A DNA stretch of 64,000 nucleotides from Cacajao melanocephalus. Lineage: Eukaryota > Chordata > Mammalia > Primates > Pitheciidae. The notes beneath the pieces were generated by a model, which was given only the letters and a program-made list of their open reading frames with translations, was not told the origin of the DNA and did not search any database. Of this stretch, positions 53,813 through 64,000 are shown one piece after another. Made by a program: the position numbers and the translations under genes. The DNA lies in assembly GCA_963573385.1 (NCBI GenBank), contig CAUYLG010048087.1, forward strand, positions 1 to 64,000. The letters run 5' to 3'. Within the stretch, counting starts at the first letter, position 1; the number at the start of each line of letters is the position of its first letter.

Positions 53813-53881
53813 GGTCCTATGAGGCATTGATCACCACTTTGTGCTAGAGATAGGACTGAAACTGTGCCAGTCAGAAACTTA

Positions 53882-54100
53882 AATAGCCACGACTTACCAT
53901 TTATCAAGTGTTTATTATGTGTTTTGCAATCTCCACATCAGTGATTTGAGGAAAGTACAGTTATCATAACACCCATTGTAAGCTGGGTGATGCAGACACA
54001 GAAGGGTTCTTGTCCAGTGTCACACAATATGTCTTGCAGTGCCAGAGTCAGAACTCAAACTCAGAAGTGTCTGATTTCCAGCCCAAGCAGCGCCCCCTTG
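53882..54100 (-). mobile_element. MIR, minus strand
   Basis: CATTTATCAAGTGTTTATTATGTGTTTTGCAATC..GTACAGTTATCATAACACCCATTGTAAG..CCAGTGTCACACAATATGTCTTGCAGTGCCAGAGTCAGAACTCAAACTCAG follows antisense MIR, including the CAGAGCCAGGATTCGAACCC block. Confidence 0.85.
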
Positions 54101-54300
54101 AATAGCAGGATTCTTCAGCTATGGTCTTCACTATAGACTAACACTCTATCCTGTTGTGCATCCAAAGTTACCTGTTCTGTGTCCCATTATCCCAGGTAAA
54201 TATGTGCAAAAGTAGACATAAAGGAATCCTACTGAGGTATTACATGATAATGCATAACTATTCCAGGAATGGTGGCATTTTAAATGAGGTCTTAAAACCT

Positions 54301-54803
<503 letters not shown>

Positions 54804-56235
54804 AGGAGACATTGGTGTTCTCTCCAAAATCAAGTCATATAAGCATCTGATGCTCTGACTTTTCCTGTACCAGATCCTGGGCACCATTATATGTACATAT
54901 GAAACTTCACCTTCATTATCATTCTTTTATTTCTTGGCAGAAATCTTTCTGATACTCTGTAGTATCAATATGCATGGATTTCTCTAACTTCTGGTTATTA
55001 TATGTAGCTAATTGCATTTCACGGTTGGCATTTCCACAAAGGCATGGGTATCTGCTATTCCAGATTTAAATAGAAATAGTTGGCAATGGCAGATGCCATA
55101 TCTCAGCCTTGCTGTTCTTGAAAATGACACTGATCATAATGATGGCACTGTCATTATTAGCAGCTGTCAATTAAGGTAAGGCTTTGGAAGAAAAAAATGC
55201 AACTCTATTTCAGGCACAGTCAATATATTTGGGAGCTTTGAGAGGTTTTTGACTTTTTGTTTGGGATATTTACAAGCAAATATTCATGTATTTTTAAAAT
55301 GTGTTAATATAAATAGCATTCTCAGATGCTGAGTGGCTCCCAAAGGCCTCTTTTGTGTACTAAACAGTGGCAAGAATAGTTTGCTTCCTGCTTTGGCCAG
55401 ACAGGAGATCCCACTTCCTTGGATTATAGAGAATGAATTTGCTATAAGGCTTTTGTCTGACCCATGCCTGCTTCTCTGGAATACAAGGCTTGGCTTCTCA
55501 AGAAGTAGGTTTATTTCTGTGTTGTAAATTCAATAATTTTTCTAATTTGTTCTATAAAATGTATCTGATGACATAGCGGAGAATTCATTCATTAGATTAA
55601 AATTTAAATATGTAAAGAATGGTTAAGGCATCATACAATGGCAAGAAATTGAAAACATTACCCACAAGGGTAAACAGACAGATAAATAATAACAATTTTA
55701 ACATTTATCACCTATATCCACATAAATAATAGACTATATTGGGTTTTTGTTATTGTTCACTAATTTGAGACTATTTTCTATAAAGAAGATCTGAGTGAAT
55801 GGAGAAAGATAGCTAAAAACAAGCCTGTTTAAATTTGATCTAGACCCCATTTTGCTTCGTGACCTCTAGCAATTCTCAGAAGAGTTAAATTTCGAAGGGT
55901 CTCAACAGTCTGCTCTTCCCATGCATACAAGTTTCTGCATGTAATTGATTTGGGCTGAATTGATTTTGAACACAATTGATTTGCTTTAAATAACATTAAA
56001 AGACCAAGTATTCAGCAATTCAGGTGCAACTCATGCACACTTCTGAGTCAAGTTCAAATAAATTGGATTTGACCTTAAACACTGTTCCCTCAAAAAAAGG
56101 GCTGGCAGTCATCAGAGTTAATAATGCCATCCAATCAATTATAAAAACTGATATGGGTGGTTTGGATCAGAAAATGATCTCCATACACAAGACCTTCTTT
56201 TAAAAATTTGTTATGACCTTTTGTTTTCTTGTTTT
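54804..56235. other. 1.4 kb, nothing recognised
   Basis: No assigned feature on either strand. Confidence 0.5.
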
Positions 56236-56365
56236 ACCAGCTGTAAACTGAGGAAAGAAACATTTACTGCTGCCTCCCCATGGCAGTTGGAGGATTAATG
56301 AGCTAATATTTGTAAAGTGCTTTGAAGATAAAGGTGCCAGCTATTATTATTACTAATAAACCATT
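56236..56365 (+). mobile_element. MIR-type fragment, plus strand
   Basis: CTGTAAACTGAGGAAAGAAAC..GGAGGATTAATGAGCTAATATTTGTAAAGTGCTTTGAAGATAAAGGTGCCAGCTATTATTATTA resembles the 3' half of a MIR/MIR3 element. Confidence 0.65.
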
Positions 56366-58140
56366 TTTCTGCAGTGTAATTTTGGACAGCAGCCATTAAA
56401 AACCCATTACTGTATTTAACAGTAAAACAATCTGCCACTGCCTAGTATTTACTGCCTCAATTAAGCATGCATTTCACTTCCTTTGCCTCTCCAAATTCAG
56501 AACGGCTGAGGAGACACAGAAGGGTATGTGTCATCATTTCCCAATATTTTTATCATTGAAATATTAGGTTTGGGTTTTTTGATTGTCTCAGCAGAAAGCT
56601 AGACTATATCCTCAGTGGGAGAGTAGTTGGGCTACACTTCAGTTTCTATGCCTTATGAAGGAAATGGAAGGCTTGGTTCTAGGCTTTTCTTCAAACAGCT
56701 TTATACTGTTAGTATATTATCTTTGAAGAATTGCTTCCATAATCTCTTTTGTTATTCAACTATGGTACCTTGAATTAAACTGACTTATTTGAGTGGTTGT
56801 ATGTGTGTACCTGCATGAGGGTGGGGTTCACAACTCACTCCTAAAACTGAAGTGGAGAATGGAGGTAATTATGCAGCTATCCCATGTCCAAAAATATTAA
56901 AAAATAAAACTAGAGACCTTGAATTATACAGGGTAGTTTTTTAGTAATTACTGTTATCGATATATGATATGAAATCCTTTCAATCCTGATTTATTTTGAT
57001 CTATATAGATTTCCTAAACTATCAGATGATACAGGGTATTGTAAATATTTCTCACATATTGCCAAAACAATGTTCATTTTCCTCTGATGCTGTTGCAATA
57101 CTGCAAAAAAAAAAAAAAAAAGTGAAAAAAGACAGTATGTAAATGACTATAATGAGATGTCTCCACTTTCAACAGCTATTTCAGGTATTCAAATCCTAGG
57201 CCAATATCTAAAAGCTGAACAAAAGAAGCCTCAAAGCAACTTAGATCTCTTTCCTTGTAAAAATTTGCTAAAATGTAAGCAATTGATTATGGAAATAACT
57301 TCCTCATTCAGTGACTATTTGCTCTTAATTTAGAACCATCCTAACACACATAATTGTATTATTTTAGCAGATGACAAAGTATAAACTGCAAGTTGGAGCA
57401 GATGAGGAAAATTTTGGAAATTCACTCTAAGACAAAAGAAGTTATACCTAATATTTCTTCAGCAGCAAGGGAGAGGGATAGAAAAGCTAGAAAAAGACAA
57501 CTCAGAAACGACTATATAGGTGATCCTGAATCGTTAAGAAATTATGAAATAGTTTAAAATAAAAAAGTAAATTTTGATGTACCACCTTTAGGAGTACAGA
57601 TCATTTATCTGAAAATCATATGGAACCAATCCTTCCTAGTGGTCTAGTTGTTCAATAATGTTAAATACAAATTCTTGTATTTAACAGAACCCAAATCTTT
57701 TAAAAGGTTTCTTTTTGCAAGCAGTGAACTAATTGTGATCCAAGGTGGGTGCTGTTGTTTACAGATAGGATTTCGTATTGCCCATTGCAGCTTTGCCACG
57801 GATTGTATTTTTTTTTTTATTACTATCACTTAGGGAGACTGTTTGTAAATACCATCACCATTCCATTGACTTCTGAAGTTGAACTCATGCTATTTTCATC
57901 ATTTGTTTTGTTTAATTGTGTATGGGGAATTCACCATATGGCTTAAAACTATTTAAGACCTCAGTAGATACGTGTTTTGTGTATAAGGTTATTGGGGTAT
58001 CTGTAGGGATGTACATAAGCTGTTTGTTATTGGGAAGAAAAGTACCTGAAAATTTGCATGTAGCTAAGAGGAGAAGTAATGAAAAATATTCTGAAATATA
58101 GCTAAGTAACAATTTGTGTAAAAGGTGAAGGCACATTGTT
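56366..58140. other. 1.8 kb, nothing recognised apart from an A17 run
   Basis: A17 at 57105-57121 has no retroelement body attached. Overlapping sense and antisense ORFs of 60-75 codons around 57644-58136 have no domains. Confidence 0.45.
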
Positions 58141-58141
58141 C

Positions 58142-58640
58142 CACTTACCTATTACTGAATGACAAACTAACTCATACCTTTAAACAGTAACTTCAAACAA
58201 CAGCCATTTTATGAAATCTCATGACTTTGTAGGTCAGGAATTTAGGCAGGGCTCCACTGCATGATTTTTTCTGCCCCATTTGGTGACAACTAAGGTCGTA
58301 TGGTGGTGTTCAGAGAGTGGCGGGGGTGGGCTGGTGGCCCCAGGATGGCTTCCCTCGCATGCGTGGTGCAATTGCAAGGAGGGCAGAGCTCAACTGGGCT
58401 CCTCTTTCTGTCCAAATAGTCACAGGGCCTCTCTCCTGGTCTTTCCAGAAATGTCACTGGACTTTTCATACAATGACTCAGGGCTTTAAGAATCTAACTT
58501 GGAAACTTAAAGGCTAGTCCTAGGACAGCTCAGATTCAAAGGAAGTTCGCATCCAACTTCTAGCAGACAAGGTAGCAAGAAATGCTAATTATGAAAGACA
58601 TGCTAATTAACAGAATTATTAAACCCATTGTCATATACCA
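58142..58640. mobile_element. Old LTR-like interspersed repeat, unnamed
   Basis: TTCCACTTACCTATTACTGAATGACAAACTAACTC..AACTTCAAACAACAGCCATTTTATGAAATCTCATGACTTTGTAGGTCAGGAATTTAGGCAGGGC..GGTGGCCCCAGGATGGCTTCCCTCGCATGCGTGG..CACAGGGCCTCTCTCCTGG resembles a dispersed repeat beginning TTATCTATTGCTGCGTAACAAACCACCCC. Same general type as 11587-12094. Confidence 0.5.
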
Positions 58641-59754
58641 TTCACTCACTATATGATTGCTTACAAAAAAGGGAAAAAATATGGAACCCTCTGTACCAAG
58701 GGAACACTCTTTTCCCCCTTTTGACACTTCCTAGAGATCTTAGACCCACACGACTGTGAGAAAGAAAAATGATGTGAGTGAACTTTGGCAAGGCTGAAGT
58801 GCCCTGGTTTTGTCTGGAGAGAGAATAAAAGTGAAAGAAGGAGGCATCCAGTTGGCTGAGAATACTGTTGGCTAAGATTCTTTAGCAGGGTGGGCTTTTC
58901 TGATGCTTTTGTCTTCTGATCTATTTAGGTTTATCCTTACTCTTTTCCATTTAGCCGAGAAGTGGCTTGGGTTTAAGAGAACCAGGAGTATCTCAGCAGA
59001 GTCAAACCAGCCATGGTGAAATCCAAATGTCAAGAAACAAGGAATTGACTAGATTACTCAAAGCTTCACTCTAGAGGAGGGAGAGAAAAGAGGTCCTGCA
59101 TTTCCTTCTATTTACTGATTATAGCCACAAATGGAAAAGAAAGCAGGCTTTTTGCCCTGAAATAATGATGATACATCAGGCTGCAGAGCTCCTATACCTA
59201 TAACTCTCAGAAGCATGACTATAATGGAAAGACTAGTGCGTGGCTGGTACCAATATTCTTAGATCTTCCCGCAGTGTTATGAGAGCACAGAGAAGGATGC
59301 AGGGCGAGGATAGACAGCAGTGGAGCTTTCTTGGGCTATTTATTCCTCTCCAAATGCTCTCTGAAAGTGGATGAAGAACTGCTGCCGTGTATGATGTGGG
59401 TTCAATTTGTATTCTCATTGCTCCTACTTCTCTGTTTCTCCAGATCCTACCGTCACATACTTCCTTCTGTGGCTTGGCCATTTTTCTCTCAGTGCCTGGG
59501 AACCATACATACTGTCATTCCTCTCCCTCTGAGGTATTATCCTATCCTTCTGATAAACATGAGTAGATGTTTTTCCCCTGCAGTCTTGCCAAAAAGCACT
59601 TATAGAGTATTGTACTATATTTTTCATATTTCAAAAACGCTTCAGCAGGCAAAATGTAGTATACACAACTCAAAAGTGCTGTGCTATGATGAATTTAGTT
59701 CTGTACTGGTAATGCTATGAATTGCTTTTGAATGAAAGATACAATTCTATATAT
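58641..59754. other. 1.1 kb, nothing recognised
   Basis: Contains a 129-codon plus ORF (59331-59720) with no recognisable domain, rejected as a gene because nothing supports it beyond an open frame. Confidence 0.45.
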
Positions 59755-59895
59755 TATTTAATTTGATACTTGTAGTAACTAGCTATTTAAGTAAGACAGG
59801 TATTAATCCTATTCAGAGAGGGTCAGTGTAACCAATGGAGCTAACATATGTGGGAGTGGAACTAAAACTCGGATTGTCTGATTTTGTCTTAAGTT
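59755..59895 (-). mobile_element. MIR fragment, minus strand
   Basis: CTTGTAGTAACTAGCTATTTAAGTAAGACAGGTATTAATCCTATTCAGAGAGGGTCAGTGTAACC..GTGGGAGTGGAACTAAAACTCGGATTGTCTGA resembles antisense MIR. Confidence 0.6.
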
Positions 59896-60239
59896 ATTTT
59901 AATGACAAGTCATATAGCCACCGATAAAAGGGTTTCTTATTCAGAAAATGCAATCTCCTGGACAAGTTTTATTTTTGCATGATATAACCTAAAGTGTCAC
60001 ATGTGTTAAATTCTGCTCTTTTAGATTTCAGGAAAACAAATGTAGAGTGGTAGAGGCTGGAGGTGAGAATGAGCTGAGAAGGGTGGTAGTAATCTAAACT
60101 GAGGTTTCTACAGTGACTTTGCATTAAGAAAAAAAAACTTGTTGGGGGTACTGGAACACATGCAACTCTCAGATTTTTCCATAGTCTATTTTATATAGCA
60201 TAATACATTTTTATTATGACCAGGAGCATCTGTTCACCA
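59896..60239. other. Spacer
   Basis: No assigned feature in ~340 bp. Confidence 0.5.
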
Positions 60240-60830
60240 GTCTTTCTTTAGCCATTTACCATTTCCTATCCTCTGTGTATCTCCTGTCTCTGCTTTTATA
60301 CTACCACAAAGCCTGCTTCAACTTTCCCCTCAATACACGGAGATTTATTTCTTCACTAACCATTCTGGAAAATTCCTTGTTCAGCCTTCTAATCACTAGA
60401 CCCCTGCAACCTTTCTGTCACTGGATTTCTGCCTTGTATAGTCATTCTTCACTAAGGTGTAAATGGCACTGCTAAAATCCCCTTTCTTGCTTGTCACTTT
60501 GACCATGATGTCACTTACTTCCTGAAAATTTCCCCTGGCTCCCTACTGCTTTGCAGGCCAAGTAACTGTCACACTTCGTTTCCACTTTCAGCTGGACTCA
60601 GCCTTCATTATTCCCCTCTCTGTCCCTGTATCCTTAGAGACCCTCTCCTTTGACTCAACAGCTCACTGCTCCTGTCTTCTCAAAGCTCCTGTCTTTTCAC
60701 ACACATTTCCTGCTGTCCTTTTTTCTTAAAACAACTCGTCACTCGACAGTCTCCAGTTCTCTGAGACGACATTCCTCTAAACTCACCATATTCAATACTG
60801 TGTCATATCTTTGTGGCAACTTCTAATTCA
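60240..60830 (+). mobile_element. Possible L2, plus strand, heavily decayed
   Basis: C/T-rich text with AAATGGCACTGCTAAAATCCCC..CCCCTGGCTCCCTACTGC..CCAAGTAACTGTC..CTCACTGCTCCTGTC.. suggests sense L2 (CTCCAATGGCTTCCCATTGC..). Only piecemeal similarity. Confidence 0.4.
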
Positions 60831-61334
60831 CTTAAGATTTTAACTGGCTCATTAAAAAAAATACGGTAACCGAAAATAAAGGTTTTATTTCATTACCTTA
60901 AATGAAATATCAGTGTGAGTGGCAAACAAAGAAACACAATAGCAAACTATATAGTTACTATGATGAAAGCAACCTGAAGTCATTGCATTCTAGGTAGATA
61001 TTGTTGCCTGCCCTGGACTCTGGGCTTGACTCCTGCTCTGTCTTATAAAATAGGGAGATAAGAAAAGCTAAATTGTTATTAATGTTCTACAAGCACCTAC
61101 TTGAGACATTCAAAATTTTGTGGTAAGAAGCGTTGAAAAATCATTCACAGGGAATGCAATTTCCATGATGCATTCACCTATGTCCTGCTCAGAACATATC
61201 TAGGATCATCTCAGGGCTGACAGACTGTTCAAGGAGACGCAGCCCAGCTCAAGGAGAGTATAACCACCCCTAAGAAAAAATCGTCACACTCCTCCTCTTT
61301 CTCTCTCCAGTTTTGTTCCCACATTTGATCATTA
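60831..61334. other. Spacer, nothing recognised
   Basis: ~500 bp with no assigned feature. Confidence 0.5.
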
Positions 61335-61445
61335 AATGAAAATTTATGAAGTTCCTGCTGAGTGAAAATCACTGCTGGATAGATGAATTCCAAGATGAAA
61401 TAGATACAGCTTCTGGCCCGAAGTTGCTTACTGTTGCCATTGAAT
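61335..61445 (-). mobile_element. L2/MIR 3' end, minus strand
   Basis: TAAATGAAAATTTATGAAGTTCCTGCTGAGTGAAAATCACTGCTGGATAGATGAATTCCAAGATGAAATAGATACAGCTTCTGGCC resembles antisense L2 (ATTTATTGAGTTCCTACTATGTGCCAGGCACTG..AAGATGAATAAGACACAG). Confidence 0.65.
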
Positions 61446-62990
61446 CTATGCCCATAAATATTATTAAGATAGACCTAAATGCCTTTTCTGGGGTCTGGAA
61501 CTCTCAAAATGTTGTGAACCTCCGATCTAATTAAAGAAGTCACTCAAGTATAATGCAAAATAGAGGATGAAAAATACCATTGGAATGTATAGATAATCTG
61601 TTATGGGAGATTAGAATCGAGAAATATTATTTCCAGCTTGTGCACTATAAAAGTTACTAGGAAAGAGGTAGAATTTGGAAGGCAAAGAAGAAATTGCATT
61701 GCAAAGACGAAATTCCATTGCAATGATTATTTCTCTGAAGCAAAATAAGTGTTCAAGCCCAATTTAATGAGCAATTAATTTTTAGCAATATTTTTCACAG
61801 AATAATCTAGTACCATTTGAGAAAATTTTCTGATGTGATAAAATGTGATTTGAATACCTGTGTCAAGTTCTGAAAGGATTTCTCACATATTATAAAACAA
61901 GAGCCATCCCTTATTTGAGTCAGGTTAGAGAAAGCCAAACATAGGTGGAATATGGATACCTTTACTGTAACTACATTTGAGGTATCAACTTAATGCTTGA
62001 TTTACAGAAAGATTAAGGGGAGATATCCAGAGTCATCACAGGGCTCTTTAATGCCAATAATCTGTTGAGGTGCTTTTCAATTGTGAGATGACCAAGAAAT
62101 CAGCTAATCCTAGCCGGAAAACAGAGCTCCTTCCTTAACGTTTCAGCTGGGTTAATTTCTTCTCTACATTACAGAGTATTGCTAGCTCCATCCACTGATC
62201 CCTTCTAGGGCCTGGTTTTCAGTCCTAGAAGCTCAGGTAAGGCTGTTCTGTAGACATAATATGCATGTGAAATGAAAAAAGGAGAAAAATAATGATAAGG
62301 ACTTCAGATATTAGGGTCTGACTGTGAAATAATAGATTCTTTTAATTCTTGTATTCATGTAATCCTACTTTTATCGAGTGAAAATATTTCCTATATTTTT
62401 GAAGAGACATCAATGTTATGTGCTGCATTATCAATTTTTTTAATTGGCCATGGAAATGCTTAAATAATTGACTTGTTTAATCTATTTTATACATTGCATT
62501 TTAATTACATTTATAATTTTAAGAAACTTTACTTTTTAGAAAGGTATAGATGTGAATACTCATGATATTGATTAGTAGTAGATGTCTTTGCTTCCAATAG
62601 CACTTTGCTTAATGTATCCTTCTCTATGAGTGTTGTAGATTTTTCACTTATATCTACAAATACAGAAGACATAACTTACTAAAAATTCAATAGGAATAAG
62701 TCTTCATGTTATGAGAGAGTACAAAGCAATATTTACAGTGATGTGAAATACTATAATTCTATCTTCTGGAATTATTCTTTGCAAAGATTAATTATGTACA
62801 TCTAATGAGATAAGAGTGACAAGGCATAATTTAGAGATTATAAAGCTGAGAATTTAAATGAATAGCATGTGCACACACACACATACAGACATGCAACTGC
62901 TCTTTTGCAAATCTCCATCACATCAATTGTGTTGAATCCGTTCCCTTGGGTTATACTTTCTCCTATTAGCAAAATCAAAACCTGAAAGTA
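61446..62990. other. 1.5 kb, nothing recognised
   Basis: A small diverged duplication (AGAAATTGCATTGCAAAGA / CGAAATTCCATTGCAATGA) lies near 61689-61725, and a CA-rich run at 62869-62885. No gene or family otherwise. Confidence 0.5.
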
Positions 62991-62993
62991 GTA

Positions 62994-63597
62994 TGTTGAA
63001 GAGATTCTCATGTTGATTGCAGCATTATTTACAGTAGCCAAGATATGGAATCAGCCTAAGTGTCTATCAACAGGTGAATAGATAAAGAAAATGTAGTGTA
63101 TATATACACAACTGAATAGTACTCAGCCATAATAAGAATGAAATCCTGTTATTCTGGTAACATGGAACCTAGAGGACAGTACACTAAGTAAAATAAGCAA
63201 GGTACAAAAAGGCAAATATCCCATGTTCTCACACATTTGTGGAGTCTGAAAAAGCTGTTGTCGTAGAAGTACAGAGTTATTGGTGCCTCTGGAATGTATC
63301 AGGGAGGGGAGGATAGGGAGAGATTGGCCAATGGCATAAAATTACAGTTAGATAGGCGAAATAAGTTATAGTATTCTATAGCATAGTTGGGTGACTATAG
63401 TAAACAGTATTATAGTATGTGTTTCAAAATAACTAGAAGAAAGGATCCTGAGTTTTCACCACAAAGAAATGATAAATGTTTCAGGTGATGGATATGCTAA
63501 AGACAATGTATACATGTATCCAATCATAATAATGTGCTCCATAGATTTGTATTATTACTATGTATCAATGAAAAACAAAATTCAAAAATCGTCATGG
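62994..63597 (+). mobile_element. 5'-truncated L1 3' end, plus strand
   Basis: CTCATGTTGATTGCAGCATTATTTACAGTAGCCAAGATATGGAATCAGCCTAAGTGTCTATCAACAGGTGAATAGATAAAG; GTACTCAGCCATAATAAGAATGAAATCC; CCCATGTTCTCACACATTTGTGGAGTCTG; to ATGTATACATGTATCCAATCATAATAATGTGC. This is the ORF2 terminus plus 3'UTR of an L1MA/MB-age element; frames are broken. Confidence 0.9.
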
Positions 63598-64000
63598 GTT
63601 TGCTTTTTTTTTTTTTTTTTTACAGTTCTTGGAAACATGCTAGGTGATTAATTATAAAATGACTCTGTGCATTGAAGCATCTCTCTCAAAAGCTTTACAA
63701 CCTGACTTTTGGAAAAGCTACATTGTATCTTTTGAATGATTCAATAGTGAAATTTATTTCTGAGTTTACCTTTTTATTTCTGATTTTTTTTTATTTTCAG
63801 CATTTCCACAAGTATTTTATTTACTGGTTCCATAAATCAGTTTCATCAAATTTGCCAACTGCCAGCCTAAACCATTGGAAATTGGCATAATGAATGTTCT
63901 GAGTAAGAATTTTTATGTTATTAGGAATATTTTAAATATAAGAACATAGGATATAAGATCTAGCTGCCAAAATATGCCAAAAATGTAAACAAAGAATGAC
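63598..64000. other. Right edge, T17 tract and AT-rich sequence
   Basis: A T17 run at 63605-63621 and T-rich text after it. No gene or repeat family recognised to the window end. Confidence 0.5.

Noticed and set aside
59331..59720. 129-codon plus-strand ORF
   Set aside because: No domain, no splice context, hydrophobic by chance in T-rich DNA. A protein search with no hit would confirm.

Overview
This window looks like primate, most probably human, nuclear DNA. It has dimeric Alu elements of J and S (and one Y/Sc-like) type, free Alu monomers, primate-type L1 pieces, MIR, L2, MLT1 LTRs, MER5A/Charlie elements and Tigger-like elements in AT-rich sequence, plus one GC-rich CpG island. I found no open reading frame that I would call a protein-coding gene, and no tRNA, rRNA or CRISPR array. 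The longer ORFs are translations of Alu or L1 sequence, simple repeats, or stop-poor CpG-island DNA.

Layout. 1-1.2 kb: the 5'UTR/promoter of an L1 on the minus strand, present as two tandem units and abutting a fragment of an older L1 ORF2. 1.2-13 kb: ordinary repeat-laden DNA (MIR, Alu, MER5A, L2, an LTR-like element). 13.3-13.9 kb: an AluJ whose A-tail has become a ~300 bp TTC/CCT polypyrimidine array, with both parts inside one target-site duplication. 14.5-16.1 kb: two L2 fragments in opposite orientation. 17.7-30.1 kb: Alus, microsatellites, three Tigger-like DNA transposons with TA target sites, an MLT1 LTR, a Charlie-like element, and an L1 carrying a nested Alu. 30-44.8 kb: MIR/L2 fragments, an MLT1 LTR, an Alu, an L1 3' end, and long stretches with nothing recognisable.

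44.87-46.64 kb is the functional focus. It is a CpG island of about 1.8 kb with a GC box, two perfect NRF1-type sites about 40 bp apart, an RFX-like half site, several CAG|GT donor-like sequences and a 28-T tract. It looks like a TATA-less housekeeping or developmental promoter and first-exon region. The gene and its direction cannot be fixed from this sequence alone. A MIR begins exactly at its right edge. The next ~3 kb is poor in recognisable repeats and holds a near-palindromic RFX X-box and a palindromic TCF/LEF-like site, so it could be an intronic or flanking enhancer.

46.6-64 kb is again typical intron or intergenic DNA with L2, MIR, MER5, Alu and an L1 3' end. No new biological system is demonstrated. 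The most notable items are the duplicated L1 promoter with an 83 bp invariant block, the Alu-tail TTC array, the CpG-island promoter with paired NRF1 sites, and a pair of adjacent perfect hairpins inside a MER5 copy. Repeat family names are from memory of consensus sequences; boundaries are by eye, typically good to 5-20 bp where a target-site duplication is quoted and looser elsewhere.
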